Notes under the pieces: generated by a model
Seen by the model: the letters and a program-made list of their open reading frames with translations, nothing else
Told to the model about the DNA's origin: nothing
Databases searched by the model: none
Shown here: piece by piece, positions 8,630-16,783 of the stretch
How positions within the stretch are numbered: position 1 is the stretch's first letter
Layout of the letters: every line of letters starts with the position of its first letter
Program-made: the position numbers and the translations under genes
Assembly (NCBI GenBank): GCA_910587185.1
Contig: CAJULY010000006.1
Coordinates: forward strand, 78,179-142,178
Direction: 5' to 3'
DNA: 64,000 nucleotides
Source: an uncultured Muribaculaceae bacterium
GTDB lineage: Bacteria > Bacteroidota > Bacteroidia > Bacteroidales > Muribaculaceae

Positions 8630-8655
8630 GCAGGGACAGGAAAAACTGTCCCTGC
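8630..8655 (+). terminator. Hairpin after the second YtxH-like gene
   Basis: A perfect 10-bp stem GCAGGGACAG/CTGTCCCTGC with loop GAAAAA. The downstream sequence is A/T-rich but not a pure T-run. Confidence 0.6.
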
Positions 8656-8751
8656 ATTGTAATTATCAGACATTTTTCATTACGTTTAATCTGTAACTTT
8701 TGCTTTGACGAGGGGATGCCTGTCGGCAGGTTACATTTCTATAGACATTGT

Positions 8752-9090
8752 ATGAGTGAACAGACCAATCAGTTTAAAGAAATAATAAACGAAGGCAAAG
8801 AATATCTTAAACTTCAACTTGAATACGGCAAGCTTACCGCCACGGAAAAACTGACACTTCTGCTATCGAATCTTGCGATAGGGCTGATTTGTGTTTTTCT
8901 TGGAGTCATAGCTCTGTTTTTTCTATCAATGTCAGTCGTGGATCTGATTGCCGCTTCCCTTGGCAGCGCGTGGAGCTGTTTGATAATGTGTGGATTCTAT
9001 TTCTTAATTATAGTGCTGCTTTATGTTCTGAGAAAGCCTCTGGTCATAAACCCAATGGCACGCATGATATCGAGAATAATTCTTAAATGA
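8752..9090 (+). CDS. Phage-holin-X/YqjE-like membrane protein
   Basis: 112 residues from the ATG at 8752 (MSEQTNQF). An in-frame ATG at 8716 would add 12 residues (MPVGRLHFYRHC) of no family likeness, so the internal start is preferred. An amphipathic N-terminal helix (EGKEYLKLQLEYGKL) precedes two long hydrophobic segments (LAIGLICVFLGVIALFFLSM and LIMCGFYFLIIVLLYVL), the plan of the holin-X/YqjE group. These proteins sit in bacterial chromosomes next to YtxH-like genes and are not evidence of a prophage. Role probably envelope-related; unproven. Confidence 0.75.
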   Translation: MSEQTNQFKEIINEGKEYLKLQLEYGKLTATEKLTLLLSNLAIGLICVFLGVIALFFLSMSVVDLIAASLGSAWSCLIMCGFYFLIIVLLYVLRKPLVINPMARMISRIILK

Positions 9091-9100
9091 TCTGACGGAG

Positions 9101-9391
9101 ATGAGAGAAGAAGAGAAAGAAATAATAACTGATCTTCCGAAATGGAAGGGATATGATATAGATGAGCTCCGTTACCGGCGTGCATATATGCTCGCGCGTT
9201 GTGAAATAGAGAAGATGAGAATTATGGGGAGAATAGATTCGATGCGATCCTCGATACCGTCGATAGCTTCCGGCGGAGGAATTGCCGCAAGAATCCTCAA
9301 AGGTTTGTCCTATTTCGATTACGCTTTCATAGCCTATAGAGTCGCAAGCAGAACTACTAAACTTCTAAGTAAATTCCGCCACAAGAAATGA
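9101..9391 (+). CDS. Small protein of unknown function
   Basis: 96 residues, strongly charged at the N-terminus (MREEEKEIITDLPKWKGYD), with a weakly hydrophobic middle (SIASGGGIAARILKGLSYFDYAFIAY) and a basic end (KFRHKK). It starts 10 bp after the holin-like gene and overlaps prmA by 4 bp (ATGA), so it is part of the same transcript. In such clusters a third small protein often follows YtxH and holin-X proteins; I do not recognise a domain. Confidence 0.7.
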   Translation: MREEEKEIITDLPKWKGYDIDELRYRRAYMLARCEIEKMRIMGRIDSMRSSIPSIASGGGIAARILKGLSYFDYAFIAYRVASRTTKLLSKFRHKK

Positions 9392-10233
9392 ATGATTATA
9401 CCGAGGTCAGAATCGAATTCTCTCCTTGTTCCGAAACCATAACCGACACTGCGGCAGCTTTGCTTGCGGATGCCGGATTTGAATCCTTTGTGCCTGATGA
9501 AAAAGGCCTGACCGCCTATATTCCTAAATCAAGTTATAATCCGGCTCTCCGAGACTGTCTTGAGGCATTGCCGTGGACCGACATTTCATTCTCATGGTCG
9601 GCGACAGAGATCGAAGGCCAGGACTGGAATCACGAATGGGAGAAAAATTATTTCAAACCGATAATAGTAGGTGACAGATGCGTGATCCATTCGTCGTTTC
9701 ACACGGACATTCCTGTTTGTGAATATGATATAGTCATTGATCCGAAAATGGCCTTCGGAACGGGACATCATTCAACCACTTCTCTTATTCTCAACCGTCT
9801 CCTCCAGATGGATATGTCGGGTAAGAAAGTCATAGATATGGGTACCGGAACAGGTATCCTTTCTATTCTTGCGGCCATGAGGGGCGCTTCTGAGGTCGCC
9901 GGAGTGGAAATCGATGAGCCGGCATGGGAGAACGCTGTCGATAACTGTCGGCTGAATGGAGTGGAGAACATCGTGATGATTCATGGAGACGCCTCTTCGC
10001 TTGCTGCCATTCCATACAAGGCCGATGTTTTTCTGGCCAATATAAACCGCAACGTAATTACGCATGACATTGCATCCTACTGTGCCTCTATGGCTGCAGG
10101 GGCGACTATACTGTTGAGCGGTTTCTATGAGCAGGATGTAAAAATAGTTCGTGATGCAGCCGAAGCGACAGGTTTGTCATATATCGGCTATACCACGATG
10201 AACGATTGGGCGTGCGTTGAATTAAGAAAATAA
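9388..10233 (+). CDS. prmA: Ribosomal protein L11 methyltransferase
   Basis: 281 residues. PrmA trimethylates lysines and the N-terminus of ribosomal protein L11 using SAM. Visible hallmarks are MAFGTGHHST (121-130), the SAM-binding loop MGTGTGIL (151-158), the acidic residue in GVEIDEPA and the catalytic-loop motif LANINRNV. The N-terminal substrate-recognition domain (1-90) contains WNHEWEKNYF typical of the family. It overlaps the preceding small gene by 4 bp, an odd pairing of a ribosome modifier with envelope proteins. Confidence 0.95.
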   Translation: MNDYTEVRIEFSPCSETITDTAAALLADAGFESFVPDEKGLTAYIPKSSYNPALRDCLEALPWTDISFSWSATEIEGQDWNHEWEKNYFKPIIVGDRCVIHSSFHTDIPVCEYDIVIDPKMAFGTGHHSTTSLILNRLLQMDMSGKKVIDMGTGTGILSILAAMRGASEVAGVEIDEPAWENAVDNCRLNGVENIVMIHGDASSLAAIPYKADVFLANINRNVITHDIASYCASMAAGATILLSGFYEQDVKIVRDAAEATGLSYIGYTTMNDWACVELRK

Positions 10234-10253
10234 CGCGTGCCTGTGGTCTGACG

Positions 10254-11030
10254 TTATCTGTTAGACACGGAACCGCCGCTGGATTTTGAAATTCCGGTGG
10301 GCGATTTGATGGAACACTTTATTGATGCACCGGAAGATGCCGTAGCTTTTCCGGTGCTTGCTTTGAGATTGGCTGCCGAGATGCTTGAACCGGAAGATGC
10401 AGAGAATGACACTGCTTTAGCGGTGCCGCTTAATGACATGCTGGATCCGCTCGAAGAGGAGAAGGCAGCCGATTCGGCCGTTACATTGAGGGAGATGGAG
10501 GAGCCGCTTGAAGTTTCAGCGCCAAGTAATTTTGTTTTTAAGCCGTTGCCTGATATTGAAGCCCCGCTTGAAGTCTCAACCTCTAATTCTCCGTCTTTTG
10601 GAGAAAAAGCTGTAGGCAGGGTTATGCTGGATCCCGACGATGCTTCGAACGATATGATGTCAGGCGACATGACGGTTATCTTCGCTAACTGATGGATATT
10701 GCGGATGCTTTCCGTGACTCCAAGTTTAAGTTCGTTGCCTCTCGATTTTACCGTTATCTTATTCTGGATATCTTCAGGCGCAGTGATGACTACTTTGTTC
10801 TCGTCTGAAACCACGTACGTCACGTTGAGGCCCGAGGAGGTCTGTATTTCATTGACCCGGCTTATCTTTATGCTTCGGGTAACGTTTTTCGAGTTGGGAT
10901 TGCTTTCAAAGCTGGATGAGTTTCCGAAATTGATTCCGGCTATGGCACTTGAAGAGTTGCTGCAAGAGACAGATGATAATCCTATAACTGCGGTTATCAA
11001 AAGAGAGGTGAAGATTCTGTTCATATTCAC
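10254..11030 (-). CDS. GIN-domain (DUF2807) lipoprotein
   Basis: 258 residues. Lipoprotein signal with lipobox LSSVSCS (Cys about 23). The rest is the head GIN domain (putative auto-transporter adhesin head, DUF2807), a right-handed beta-helix predicted to be surface- or periplasm-exposed. The second half repeats an SSG(S/A)S unit at nearly regular spacing (SSGASIS, SSGSSIS, SSGSSMS, SSGSSIS, SSGASIK, SSGGSVS), each one coil of the helix. Function unproven, possibly adhesion or polysaccharide contact. It is divergent from the DAACS symporter gene. Confidence 0.85.
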   Translation of the reverse strand: MNMNRIFTSLLITAVIGLSSVSCSNSSSAIAGINFGNSSSFESNPNSKNVTRSIKISRVNEIQTSSGLNVTYVVSDENKVVITAPEDIQNKITVKSRGNELKLGVTESIRNIHQLAKITVMSPDIISFEASSGSSITLPTAFSPKDGELEVETSSGASISGNGLKTKLLGAETSSGSSISLNVTAESAAFSSSSGSSMSLSGTAKAVSFSASSGSSISAANLKASTGKATASSGASIKCSIKSPTGISKSSGGSVSNR

Positions 11031-11125
11031 GGGTGTTAAAAATGGGTTTACAATGATAAGACGGAAATAGTGAGTGAAAAGTTACAACAAAGAAGAAATT
11101 TTTTTCTCGTAAAGCTATAAATACG

Positions 11126-11133
11126 TAACTTTG
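11126..11133 (+). promoter_or_regulatory. -7 element of the DAACS symporter gene
   Basis: TAACTTTG lies 28 bp before the ATG. The -33 region is T-rich without a clear TTG. Confidence 0.6.
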
Positions 11134-11161
11134 TGCTTTATTCCATAATTAAATTTGTAAT

Positions 11162-12349
11162 ATGAAAATTCATTTCCGGATCGGACTCCTTGGTAAAATA
11201 ATCATAGGAATGATCGCGGGTGTGTTGGTCGGTTTTTTTGCACCTGACTGGGTCGCACGGCTCTTCGCGACGTTCAATTCTGTCTTCAGCCAGTTTCTCG
11301 GATTCCTCATACCGTTGATTATCCTCGGATTCGTCAGTCCCGCAATCGCCGATCTTGGGTCGAGAGCAGGAAAGATGCTTGTTGTGACAGCCGCGATTGC
11401 CTATCTTGCAACAATAATGGCTGGATTTGGCTCCTATCTGACGGCTGACGCGTTGTTCCCTTCGATGCTTGCCGGACAGATAATGCCGGGAGAAACAGGA
11501 AATGCCGACGTGTCTTTCGCGCCTTATTTTCAGATAGCCATTCCGTCGCTGATGCCTGTCATGACAGCGCTCGTCCTCTCTTTCATGCTTGGTCTCGGAT
11601 GCGCGTATATTGACGGCACGGCACTCAGAAGTCTATTATTCGATTTCCGTGACATAGTATCGAAAACGATTAATAAAGCGGTTATCCCTCTGCTCCCTTT
11701 CTACATTTGCGGTATTTTCCTGATTATGACTATGGAGGGAAAGGTAGGGACCATCCTTGCGGCATTCTCAAAAATAATACTTGTCATATTTCTGCTTCAT
11801 ATTCTTTTGCTGCTTTTCCAATACTGTCTCGCATCTCTGTTTTTTGCCAGAAATCCTTTCAAGATGCTATGGACAATGCTACCGGCCTATTTTACTGCGC
11901 TCGGAACACAGTCTTCGGCAGCGACTATTCCGGTGACTCTCCGTCAGACCATAGCTATGGGGGTTGACCGTGACGTGGCAGGCTTTGTCGTTCCCCTCTG
12001 CGCCACAATCCACATGTCGGGCTCTACCCTGAAAATCGTCGCATGTGCCGTGGCTCTTATGATTCTCCAGCAGATACCTTTTGATTTCCCGACGATGTCA
12101 CAGTTTATCTGCATGCTCGGAATCACCATAATCGCCGCGCCGGGAATTCCCGGTGGTGCCATTATGGCTTCGCTGGGGCTTCTTTCGGGAATCCTTGGGT
12201 TCACCGAAGCGCAGAATGCAATGATGATAGCGCTCTACATTGCTATGGATTCATTCGGAACGGCATGTAATGTGACCGGTGACGGTGCGATCGCGGCGAT
12301 AATTGATCGGTTTTTCGGCAAAAACAAAAAAATCTCTGCGTCGGTGTGA
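11162..12349 (+). CDS. Dicarboxylate/amino acid:cation symporter (DAACS family)
   Basis: 395 residues, strongly hydrophobic with about 8 membrane helices and two re-entrant hairpins. The substrate-site motifs of the GltP/SstT family are visible: TALGTQSSAATIPVT (near 245-260), AATI plus CATIHMSGSTLK, and GDGAIAAIID close to the C-terminus. Family members import glutamate, aspartate, serine, threonine or C4-dicarboxylates with Na+ or H+; the exact substrate cannot be read here. Monocistronic by spacing: its own -7 element upstream and a 66-bp gap before the ABC genes. Confidence 0.9.
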   Translation: MKIHFRIGLLGKIIIGMIAGVLVGFFAPDWVARLFATFNSVFSQFLGFLIPLIILGFVSPAIADLGSRAGKMLVVTAAIAYLATIMAGFGSYLTADALFPSMLAGQIMPGETGNADVSFAPYFQIAIPSLMPVMTALVLSFMLGLGCAYIDGTALRSLLFDFRDIVSKTINKAVIPLLPFYICGIFLIMTMEGKVGTILAAFSKIILVIFLLHILLLLFQYCLASLFFARNPFKMLWTMLPAYFTALGTQSSAATIPVTLRQTIAMGVDRDVAGFVVPLCATIHMSGSTLKIVACAVALMILQQIPFDFPTMSQFICMLGITIIAAPGIPGGAIMASLGLLSGILGFTEAQNAMMIALYIAMDSFGTACNVTGDGAIAAIIDRFFGKNKKISASV

Positions 12350-12415
12350 TTATTTTGTAATTTTTACGTCTAATGGTTCAGAAACCATAAATAATTACTA
12401 AACAAAACCATATCC

Positions 12416-13342
12416 ATGGACTTACTTGAAGTCAGAAACGTGACCAAAAATTATGTCGGTCACAAAGCACTCGATGATGTGTCGATATCGGTGCCTCAGG
12501 GCAAAATCTACGGATTGCTTGGCCCAAACGGAGCCGGCAAGACTACTCTTATAAGGATAATAAACCATATAACCGCTCCCGATTCAGGAGCCGTGCTCTT
12601 CGAAGGTCACCCGTTGACTCAGAATGATGTGGCCCACATAGGCTATCTTCCCGAAGAAAGAGGCCTCTACAAAAAGATGAAAGTCGGGGAGCAGGCAGTG
12701 TTTTTCGCCCGACTGAAAGGCCTTTCACGCAATGATGCCACGTATTCGTTGAAAAAGTGGTTCGACAGGTTTGAAATTTCATCATGGTGGAACCGTAAAG
12801 TCGAAGAACTTTCCAAGGGAATGGCACAGAAAGTGCAGTTTATCGTCACTGTGCTTCATGAACCGAAGCTTCTTATCTTCGATGAACCGTTTTCGGGATT
12901 TGACCCCATAAACGCCAATCTCCTCCGCGATGAGATATTAAGGCTGAAAGACAATGGAGCCACTGTGATTTTCTCAACCCATAACATGGCATCCGTCGAA
13001 GAGATCTGCGATAATATTTCTCTGATCAACCAGGGCAGGAATATACTGACGGGCAATGTTGACGAGCTGCGCAGGGAGTTCACGCGTGGACGCTATTCGC
13101 TTGACTTCGAAGGAGACGCGAGAAGTCTTGCCAATGCCGTCGATCCGCTCGTGTCATCAATTTCTTTCGCCGATGCGCCTTATGGCCGTAATCGTGCGAA
13201 TGTCACACTGAAACCGGAGGCAGCCCTCAAGCAGCTTATTTCCCTTTCTAATGAAGCCGTAGGGCTCACGGCGGTCAACGAAGCCATAGCATCGATGAAT
13301 GACATTTTCATTCAGGCAGTAAATTCCAACAATCAACAATAA
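12416..13342 (+). CDS. ABC transporter ATP-binding protein (NatA-like)
   Basis: 308 residues. Walker A GPNGAGKTT (36-44), ABC signature LSKGMAQK (132-139), Walker B LLIFDEP (152-158) and the switch His in FSTHNM. A C-terminal extension of about 80 residues after the ATPase core (DUF4162-like) is usual in this exporter class. It is followed 13 bp later by its permease, so together they form a two-gene ABC-2 exporter; NatAB-type Na+ or peptide/drug efflux is the closest recognised model, but the substrate is unknown. Confidence 0.9.
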   Translation: MDLLEVRNVTKNYVGHKALDDVSISVPQGKIYGLLGPNGAGKTTLIRIINHITAPDSGAVLFEGHPLTQNDVAHIGYLPEERGLYKKMKVGEQAVFFARLKGLSRNDATYSLKKWFDRFEISSWWNRKVEELSKGMAQKVQFIVTVLHEPKLLIFDEPFSGFDPINANLLRDEILRLKDNGATVIFSTHNMASVEEICDNISLINQGRNILTGNVDELRREFTRGRYSLDFEGDARSLANAVDPLVSSISFADAPYGRNRANVTLKPEAALKQLISLSNEAVGLTAVNEAIASMNDIFIQAVNSNNQQ

Positions 13343-13355
13343 AACCTGAAACGCA

Positions 13356-14660
13356 ATGGATTCAAAAATCTCCATAATAATAAGACGCGAATACATGGAG
13401 CGCGTCACTAAAAAAAGTTTCATCATAACTACGCTTCTCATGCCGGTGATAATGCTCGGGCTGATGATGGCTCCGGTGCTGATCGCCATGTTCTCAGAAA
13501 GCGACAACCGGAATATTCTTGTGATAGACAATTCTGCCGACACAATATCCTCCCGGCTTCAGAATACTCCCACTCTGACATTTCTTCCTCAGAATATTTC
13601 CGTGGATTCGGCCCGCAGGGTTGAAAGTGTGGATGCAGTTCTTGTCATCCCCGAATCCATTTATGACAACGGCGCAACCTTGCAGATTTATACTAACGGA
13701 GCTTCTTCAATGGAGGTTGAATCGGCGATAACCGGTCAGTTCAATGACATTATAGAGTCACAGCGTCTGAAAAACTATAATATCGATGACCTTGACGAAA
13801 TAATAAGCGCGGTCCATTCAGATGTAAAACTCCAGTCGCTGCGCAATGACGAGGATGCAACCGAATCTTCCACAATGCTGAGTTATATGCTCGGCCTGAT
13901 TCTGACGCTGATGCTTTATATGTGTCTGCTGCTCTATGGTCAGATGGTCATGACAAGTATCATCGAGGAGAAAAACAACAGAGTGCTTGAAATCGTTGTC
14001 AGCTCAGTCAGACCCACTCAGCTTATGCTCGGCAAGATTTGTGGAATAGGACTCGTTGCAATAACCCAGATAGTTATATGGGGTGTGCTGCTCTCCGCAA
14101 TGTCGGCCTTCGTGCTGCCTGCAGTCTTGCCGGCCGGGGTCAGCGCGGATATGGCAGCCCTGAGCGCCGAAGGCGCTTCCGCCAATATCAGCACGGATCT
14201 TGAACTTCTTCAGGCTTTGTCCATGCTTGGCAATGTCGCATATATCATTCAGTTGTTCGGACTTTTGCTTCTGTTCCTGATCGGCGGATTCATGCTTTAT
14301 TCGGCAATATATGCGGCGATAGGATCAGCGGTTGACAATATACAGGATGCCGGACAGCTTCAGTCGATTGTCGTATTCCCTATCATCATAGGCATTGTGG
14401 TGGCAATGCAGGCCGCTTCAGATCCGGGATCATCAATGGCAATGTGGACTTCAATGATACCTTTTACGTCACCTATGGTTATGATGGCGCGCATTCCCTT
14501 CGGAATTCCGGCCTGGGAGATTGCAGTGTCGCTCATTATACTTGTGATCTCGTTCTTCATTGTGGTATGGTTTGCCGCCAAGATCTATAGGGTAGGTATT
14601 TTCATGTATGGAAAGAAACCCTCTTTCAAAGAGCTGATACGCTGGATGAGATACAAGTAG
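13356..14660 (+). CDS. ABC-2 type transporter permease (NatB-like)
   Basis: 434 residues. One N-terminal helix (about 24-45), a soluble extracytoplasmic domain (about 50-170), then five helices in the C-terminal half, with EEKNNRVLEIVVSSVRP before helix 3, a motif conserved in NatB/YhaP-type permeases. Gly/Ala-rich polar loops separate the helices. Cotranscribed with the ATPase gene. Homologues export sodium ions or small molecules; no specific substrate can be inferred. Confidence 0.88.
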   Translation: MDSKISIIIRREYMERVTKKSFIITTLLMPVIMLGLMMAPVLIAMFSESDNRNILVIDNSADTISSRLQNTPTLTFLPQNISVDSARRVESVDAVLVIPESIYDNGATLQIYTNGASSMEVESAITGQFNDIIESQRLKNYNIDDLDEIISAVHSDVKLQSLRNDEDATESSTMLSYMLGLILTLMLYMCLLLYGQMVMTSIIEEKNNRVLEIVVSSVRPTQLMLGKICGIGLVAITQIVIWGVLLSAMSAFVLPAVLPAGVSADMAALSAEGASANISTDLELLQALSMLGNVAYIIQLFGLLLLFLIGGFMLYSAIYAAIGSAVDNIQDAGQLQSIVVFPIIIGIVVAMQAASDPGSSMAMWTSMIPFTSPMVMMARIPFGIPAWEIAVSLIILVISFFIVVWFAAKIYRVGIFMYGKKPSFKELIRWMRYK

Positions 14661-14743
14661 CCTCTGGCACGGTATTTGCGGCGAAAGGTAGTGATTTAAA
14701 ATGTCATAAAATTTGTCCGAGTACCCACTTTTGTGGTTCTGAC

Positions 14744-14774
14744 TTGTTATTATTGACAAAAATTACTACCTTTG
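14744..14774 (+). promoter_or_regulatory. Promoter of the first rpoD paralogue
   Basis: CTTG (14744-14747), 19 bp, TACCTTTG (14767-14774). Predicted leader about 17 nt. Confidence 0.75.
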
Positions 14775-14797
14775 CACACTTTTTGCCACAGATATAA

Positions 14798-15655
14798 ATG
14801 AGACAGCTAAAAATTATTCGCTCTATAACGAGCCGCGACACTGCGTCGCTTGACAAATATCTTCAGGAAATTGGCCGCGAGGAACTTCTCAGCGTTGACG
14901 AGGAAGTTGAACTTGCCCAAAGGATTCGTCAGGGTGATGAACGAGCTCTTGACCGTCTTGTGTGTGCCAATCTCCGATTTGTGGTCTCCGTCGCCAAGCA
15001 ATACCAGAATCAGGGCCTGAGCCTTCCCGATCTTATTAATGAAGGAAATGTCGGGTTGATCAAAGCCGCTCAGAAATTCGACGAGACCCGAGGGTTCAAA
15101 TTTATTTCATACGCCGTCTGGTGGATTCGCCAGTCAATTCTTCAGGCTCTTGCCGAGCAGAGCCGCATTGTGCGCCTGCCGCTGAATCAGGTCGGTTCGC
15201 TCAATAAAATAAACAAAGCTATCAGCAAATTCGAGCAGGATTTCCAGCGTAAGCCTTCTTCCGAGGAGCTTTCTGAAATTCTCGATATTGATGTTGACAA
15301 GATCTCGGAATCGGTCAGTGTCAACGGTCGCCACACTTCTCTCGACGCACCTTTCTCGGATTCAGAGGACAACAGTCTCATGGATGTTCTTACGGATGCC
15401 GACGCTCCCAACACTGATTCTTCGCTCAATCAGGAATCTCTTTCAGTGGAGGTCGATCGCGCTCTTAGCCAGCTCAGTCCCAGAGAACGTGACATTCTCA
15501 AGATGTTCTTCGGGATCGGTGGCCAGGAAATGACACTTGAAGAAATAGCTCTTAAATTCGATCTGACCCGTGAACGTGTCCGTCAGATTAAAGAGAAGGC
15601 GATCAGGCGTCTTAAAGGTCAGCGAAGCCGTCATCTCAGAGCCTTCCTCGGCTGA
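14798..15655 (+). CDS. RpoD-type sigma factor, divergent tandem copy
   Basis: 285 residues, the short Bacteroidota form of the primary sigma factor. Region 1.2/2 runs from DTASLDKYLQEIGREE through NLRFVVSVAKQYQNQGLSL; region 2.4 is FISYAVWWIRQSILQALAEQ; region 3 follows; region 4.2 is FDLTRERVRQIKEKAIRRL. The DNA-contacting segments 2.4 and 4.2 are virtually the same as in the downstream copy. Differences cluster in the linker between regions 3 and 4 (VSVNGRHTSLDAPFSDSEDN) and at the C-terminal tail (SRHLRAFLG). As far as I recall the canonical Bacteroides RpoD, the downstream copy is closer to it, so this is probably the divergent paralogue. It has its own promoter and is followed by a strong terminator. 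Confidence 0.92.
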   Translation: MRQLKIIRSITSRDTASLDKYLQEIGREELLSVDEEVELAQRIRQGDERALDRLVCANLRFVVSVAKQYQNQGLSLPDLINEGNVGLIKAAQKFDETRGFKFISYAVWWIRQSILQALAEQSRIVRLPLNQVGSLNKINKAISKFEQDFQRKPSSEELSEILDIDVDKISESVSVNGRHTSLDAPFSDSEDNSLMDVLTDADAPNTDSSLNQESLSVEVDRALSQLSPRERDILKMFFGIGGQEMTLEEIALKFDLTRERVRQIKEKAIRRLKGQRSRHLRAFLG

Positions 15656-15677
15656 AAATTCTCTATAAACGATATCA

Positions 15678-15724
15678 AGCATGTCCGTATTGCGAAATTT
15701 CGCAGTGCGGACATGCTTTTCTTC
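15678..15724 (+). terminator. Strong intrinsic terminator between the rpoD copies
   Basis: AGCATGTCCG pairs perfectly with CGGACATGCT (15708-15717), with a second stem TGCGAAA/TTTCGCA inside, followed by TTTTCTTC. It makes the two sigma genes separate transcripts. Confidence 0.88.
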
Positions 15725-15733
15725 GTTGTATTG

Positions 15734-15764
15734 GTTGGAAATTGACTGAATTTTAATATCTTTG
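15734..15764 (+). promoter_or_regulatory. Promoter of the second rpoD gene
   Basis: GTTG (15734-15737), 19 bp, TATCTTTG (15757-15764), with a leader of about 27 nt. An upstream in-frame TTG at 15762 lies inside the -7 box, so it cannot be the start; the ATG at 15798 is. Confidence 0.78.
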
Positions 15765-15797
15765 CACTTTATCCCCCTTTCGGCCGCTAATTTTTCC

Positions 15798-16658
15798 ATG
15801 AGACAGCTTAAAATTAATAAATCTATTACCAATCGCGAAAGTCCCTCTCTTGACAAATATCTTCAGGAAATCGGACGAGAAGATCTTATCACCATTGACG
15901 AAGAGGTTGAGCTCGCACGCCGCATACGTGAGGGTGACGAACGGGCTCTTGATCGTCTGACGCGAGCAAATCTCCGGTTTGTCGTTTCAGTCGCAAAACA
16001 ATATCAGAATCAGGGACTCAGTCTGCCCGATCTCATAAACGAGGGCAATCTCGGTCTTATTAAAGCTGCGAGAAAATTTGACGAGACCCGAGGCTTCAAG
16101 TTTATTTCCTACGCTGTCTGGTGGATTCGTCAGTCCATTCTTCAGGCTTTGGCGGAACAGAGCCGCATTGTGCGTCTGCCGCTGAATCAGGTTGGTTCGC
16201 TGAATAAGATTTCCAAGGCTCTCTCCCGTTTCGAGCAGGATCATGAACGCAGGCCCTCGGCTGAGGAACTTGCAGAAAGTCTTGATGTCCCTGTCGATAA
16301 GATAGCTGACACACTTAAGGTCTCAGGCCGTCATATATCTGTAGATGCTCCGTTTGTAGAGGGTGAAGACAACAGTCTTCTGGATGTGTTGACAAACGAT
16401 GATTCTCCGATGGCTGACTCATCGCTTAACAGAGAGTCACTTGCAATGGAAGTCGATAGGGCGTTAAGTCAGCTCCATGAGCGTGAACGTGACATCCTGA
16501 AAATGTTTTTCGGCATAGGTTGTCAGGAGATGACCCTTGAAGAGATAGGCGATAAATTCGATCTGACGCGTGAGCGCGTGCGTCAGATCAAGGAAAAGGC
16601 AATACGCCGCCTGAAAGGACAAAAGAGCCGTCTTCTGAAATCATATCTCTGTCAATAA
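15798..16658 (+). CDS. rpoD: Primary sigma factor RpoD (canonical-looking copy)
   Basis: 286 residues from the ATG at 15798, aligned exactly with the start of the upstream copy (MRQLKI). Same architecture: regions 1.2-2 (SLDKYLQEIGREDLITIDEE), 2.4 FISYAVWWIRQSILQALAEQ, 3, and 4.2 FDLTRERVRQIKEKAIRRL. VSGRHISVDAPFVEGEDN, CQEMTLEEIGDKF and the tail SRLLKSYL are what I remember of Bacteroides RpoD, so this is taken as the housekeeping gene. RpoD directs RNA polymerase to the TAnnTTTG promoters seen throughout this window, including its own. Confidence 0.92.
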   Translation: MRQLKINKSITNRESPSLDKYLQEIGREDLITIDEEVELARRIREGDERALDRLTRANLRFVVSVAKQYQNQGLSLPDLINEGNLGLIKAARKFDETRGFKFISYAVWWIRQSILQALAEQSRIVRLPLNQVGSLNKISKALSRFEQDHERRPSAEELAESLDVPVDKIADTLKVSGRHISVDAPFVEGEDNSLLDVLTNDDSPMADSSLNRESLAMEVDRALSQLHERERDILKMFFGIGCQEMTLEEIGDKFDLTRERVRQIKEKAIRRLKGQKSRLLKSYLCQ

Positions 16659-16682
16659 CTGAGTCATAAGACATAGTGTTTG

Positions 16683-16715
16683 AAAAAAATGCGCTACCCA
16701 CAAGGGCAACGCATT
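16683..16715. terminator. Bidirectional terminator between rpoD and the M23 gene
   Basis: AATGCG (16688-16693) pairs with CGCATT (16710-16715) and the inner bases extend the stem with mismatches. A run of A at 16683-16689 becomes a T-run for the minus strand gene; downstream T-richness for the plus strand is weak. Confidence 0.6.
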
Positions 16716-16783
16716 CCATTCCAACATTTATGCTTATGAATTGAATTACACTCTGTTAAAGTCCAGAGGCTTTATTTTGCTTA

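Noticed and set aside
8752..9090. Prophage suspected from the holin-like protein
   Set aside because: No other phage genes are present; the protein is a chromosomal YqjE/holin-X relative next to YtxH-like genes.
15762..15797. TTG start for the second rpoD, adding 12 residues
   Set aside because: The TTG lies inside the TATCTTTG promoter box; the paralogue begins with the same MRQLKI at the ATG.
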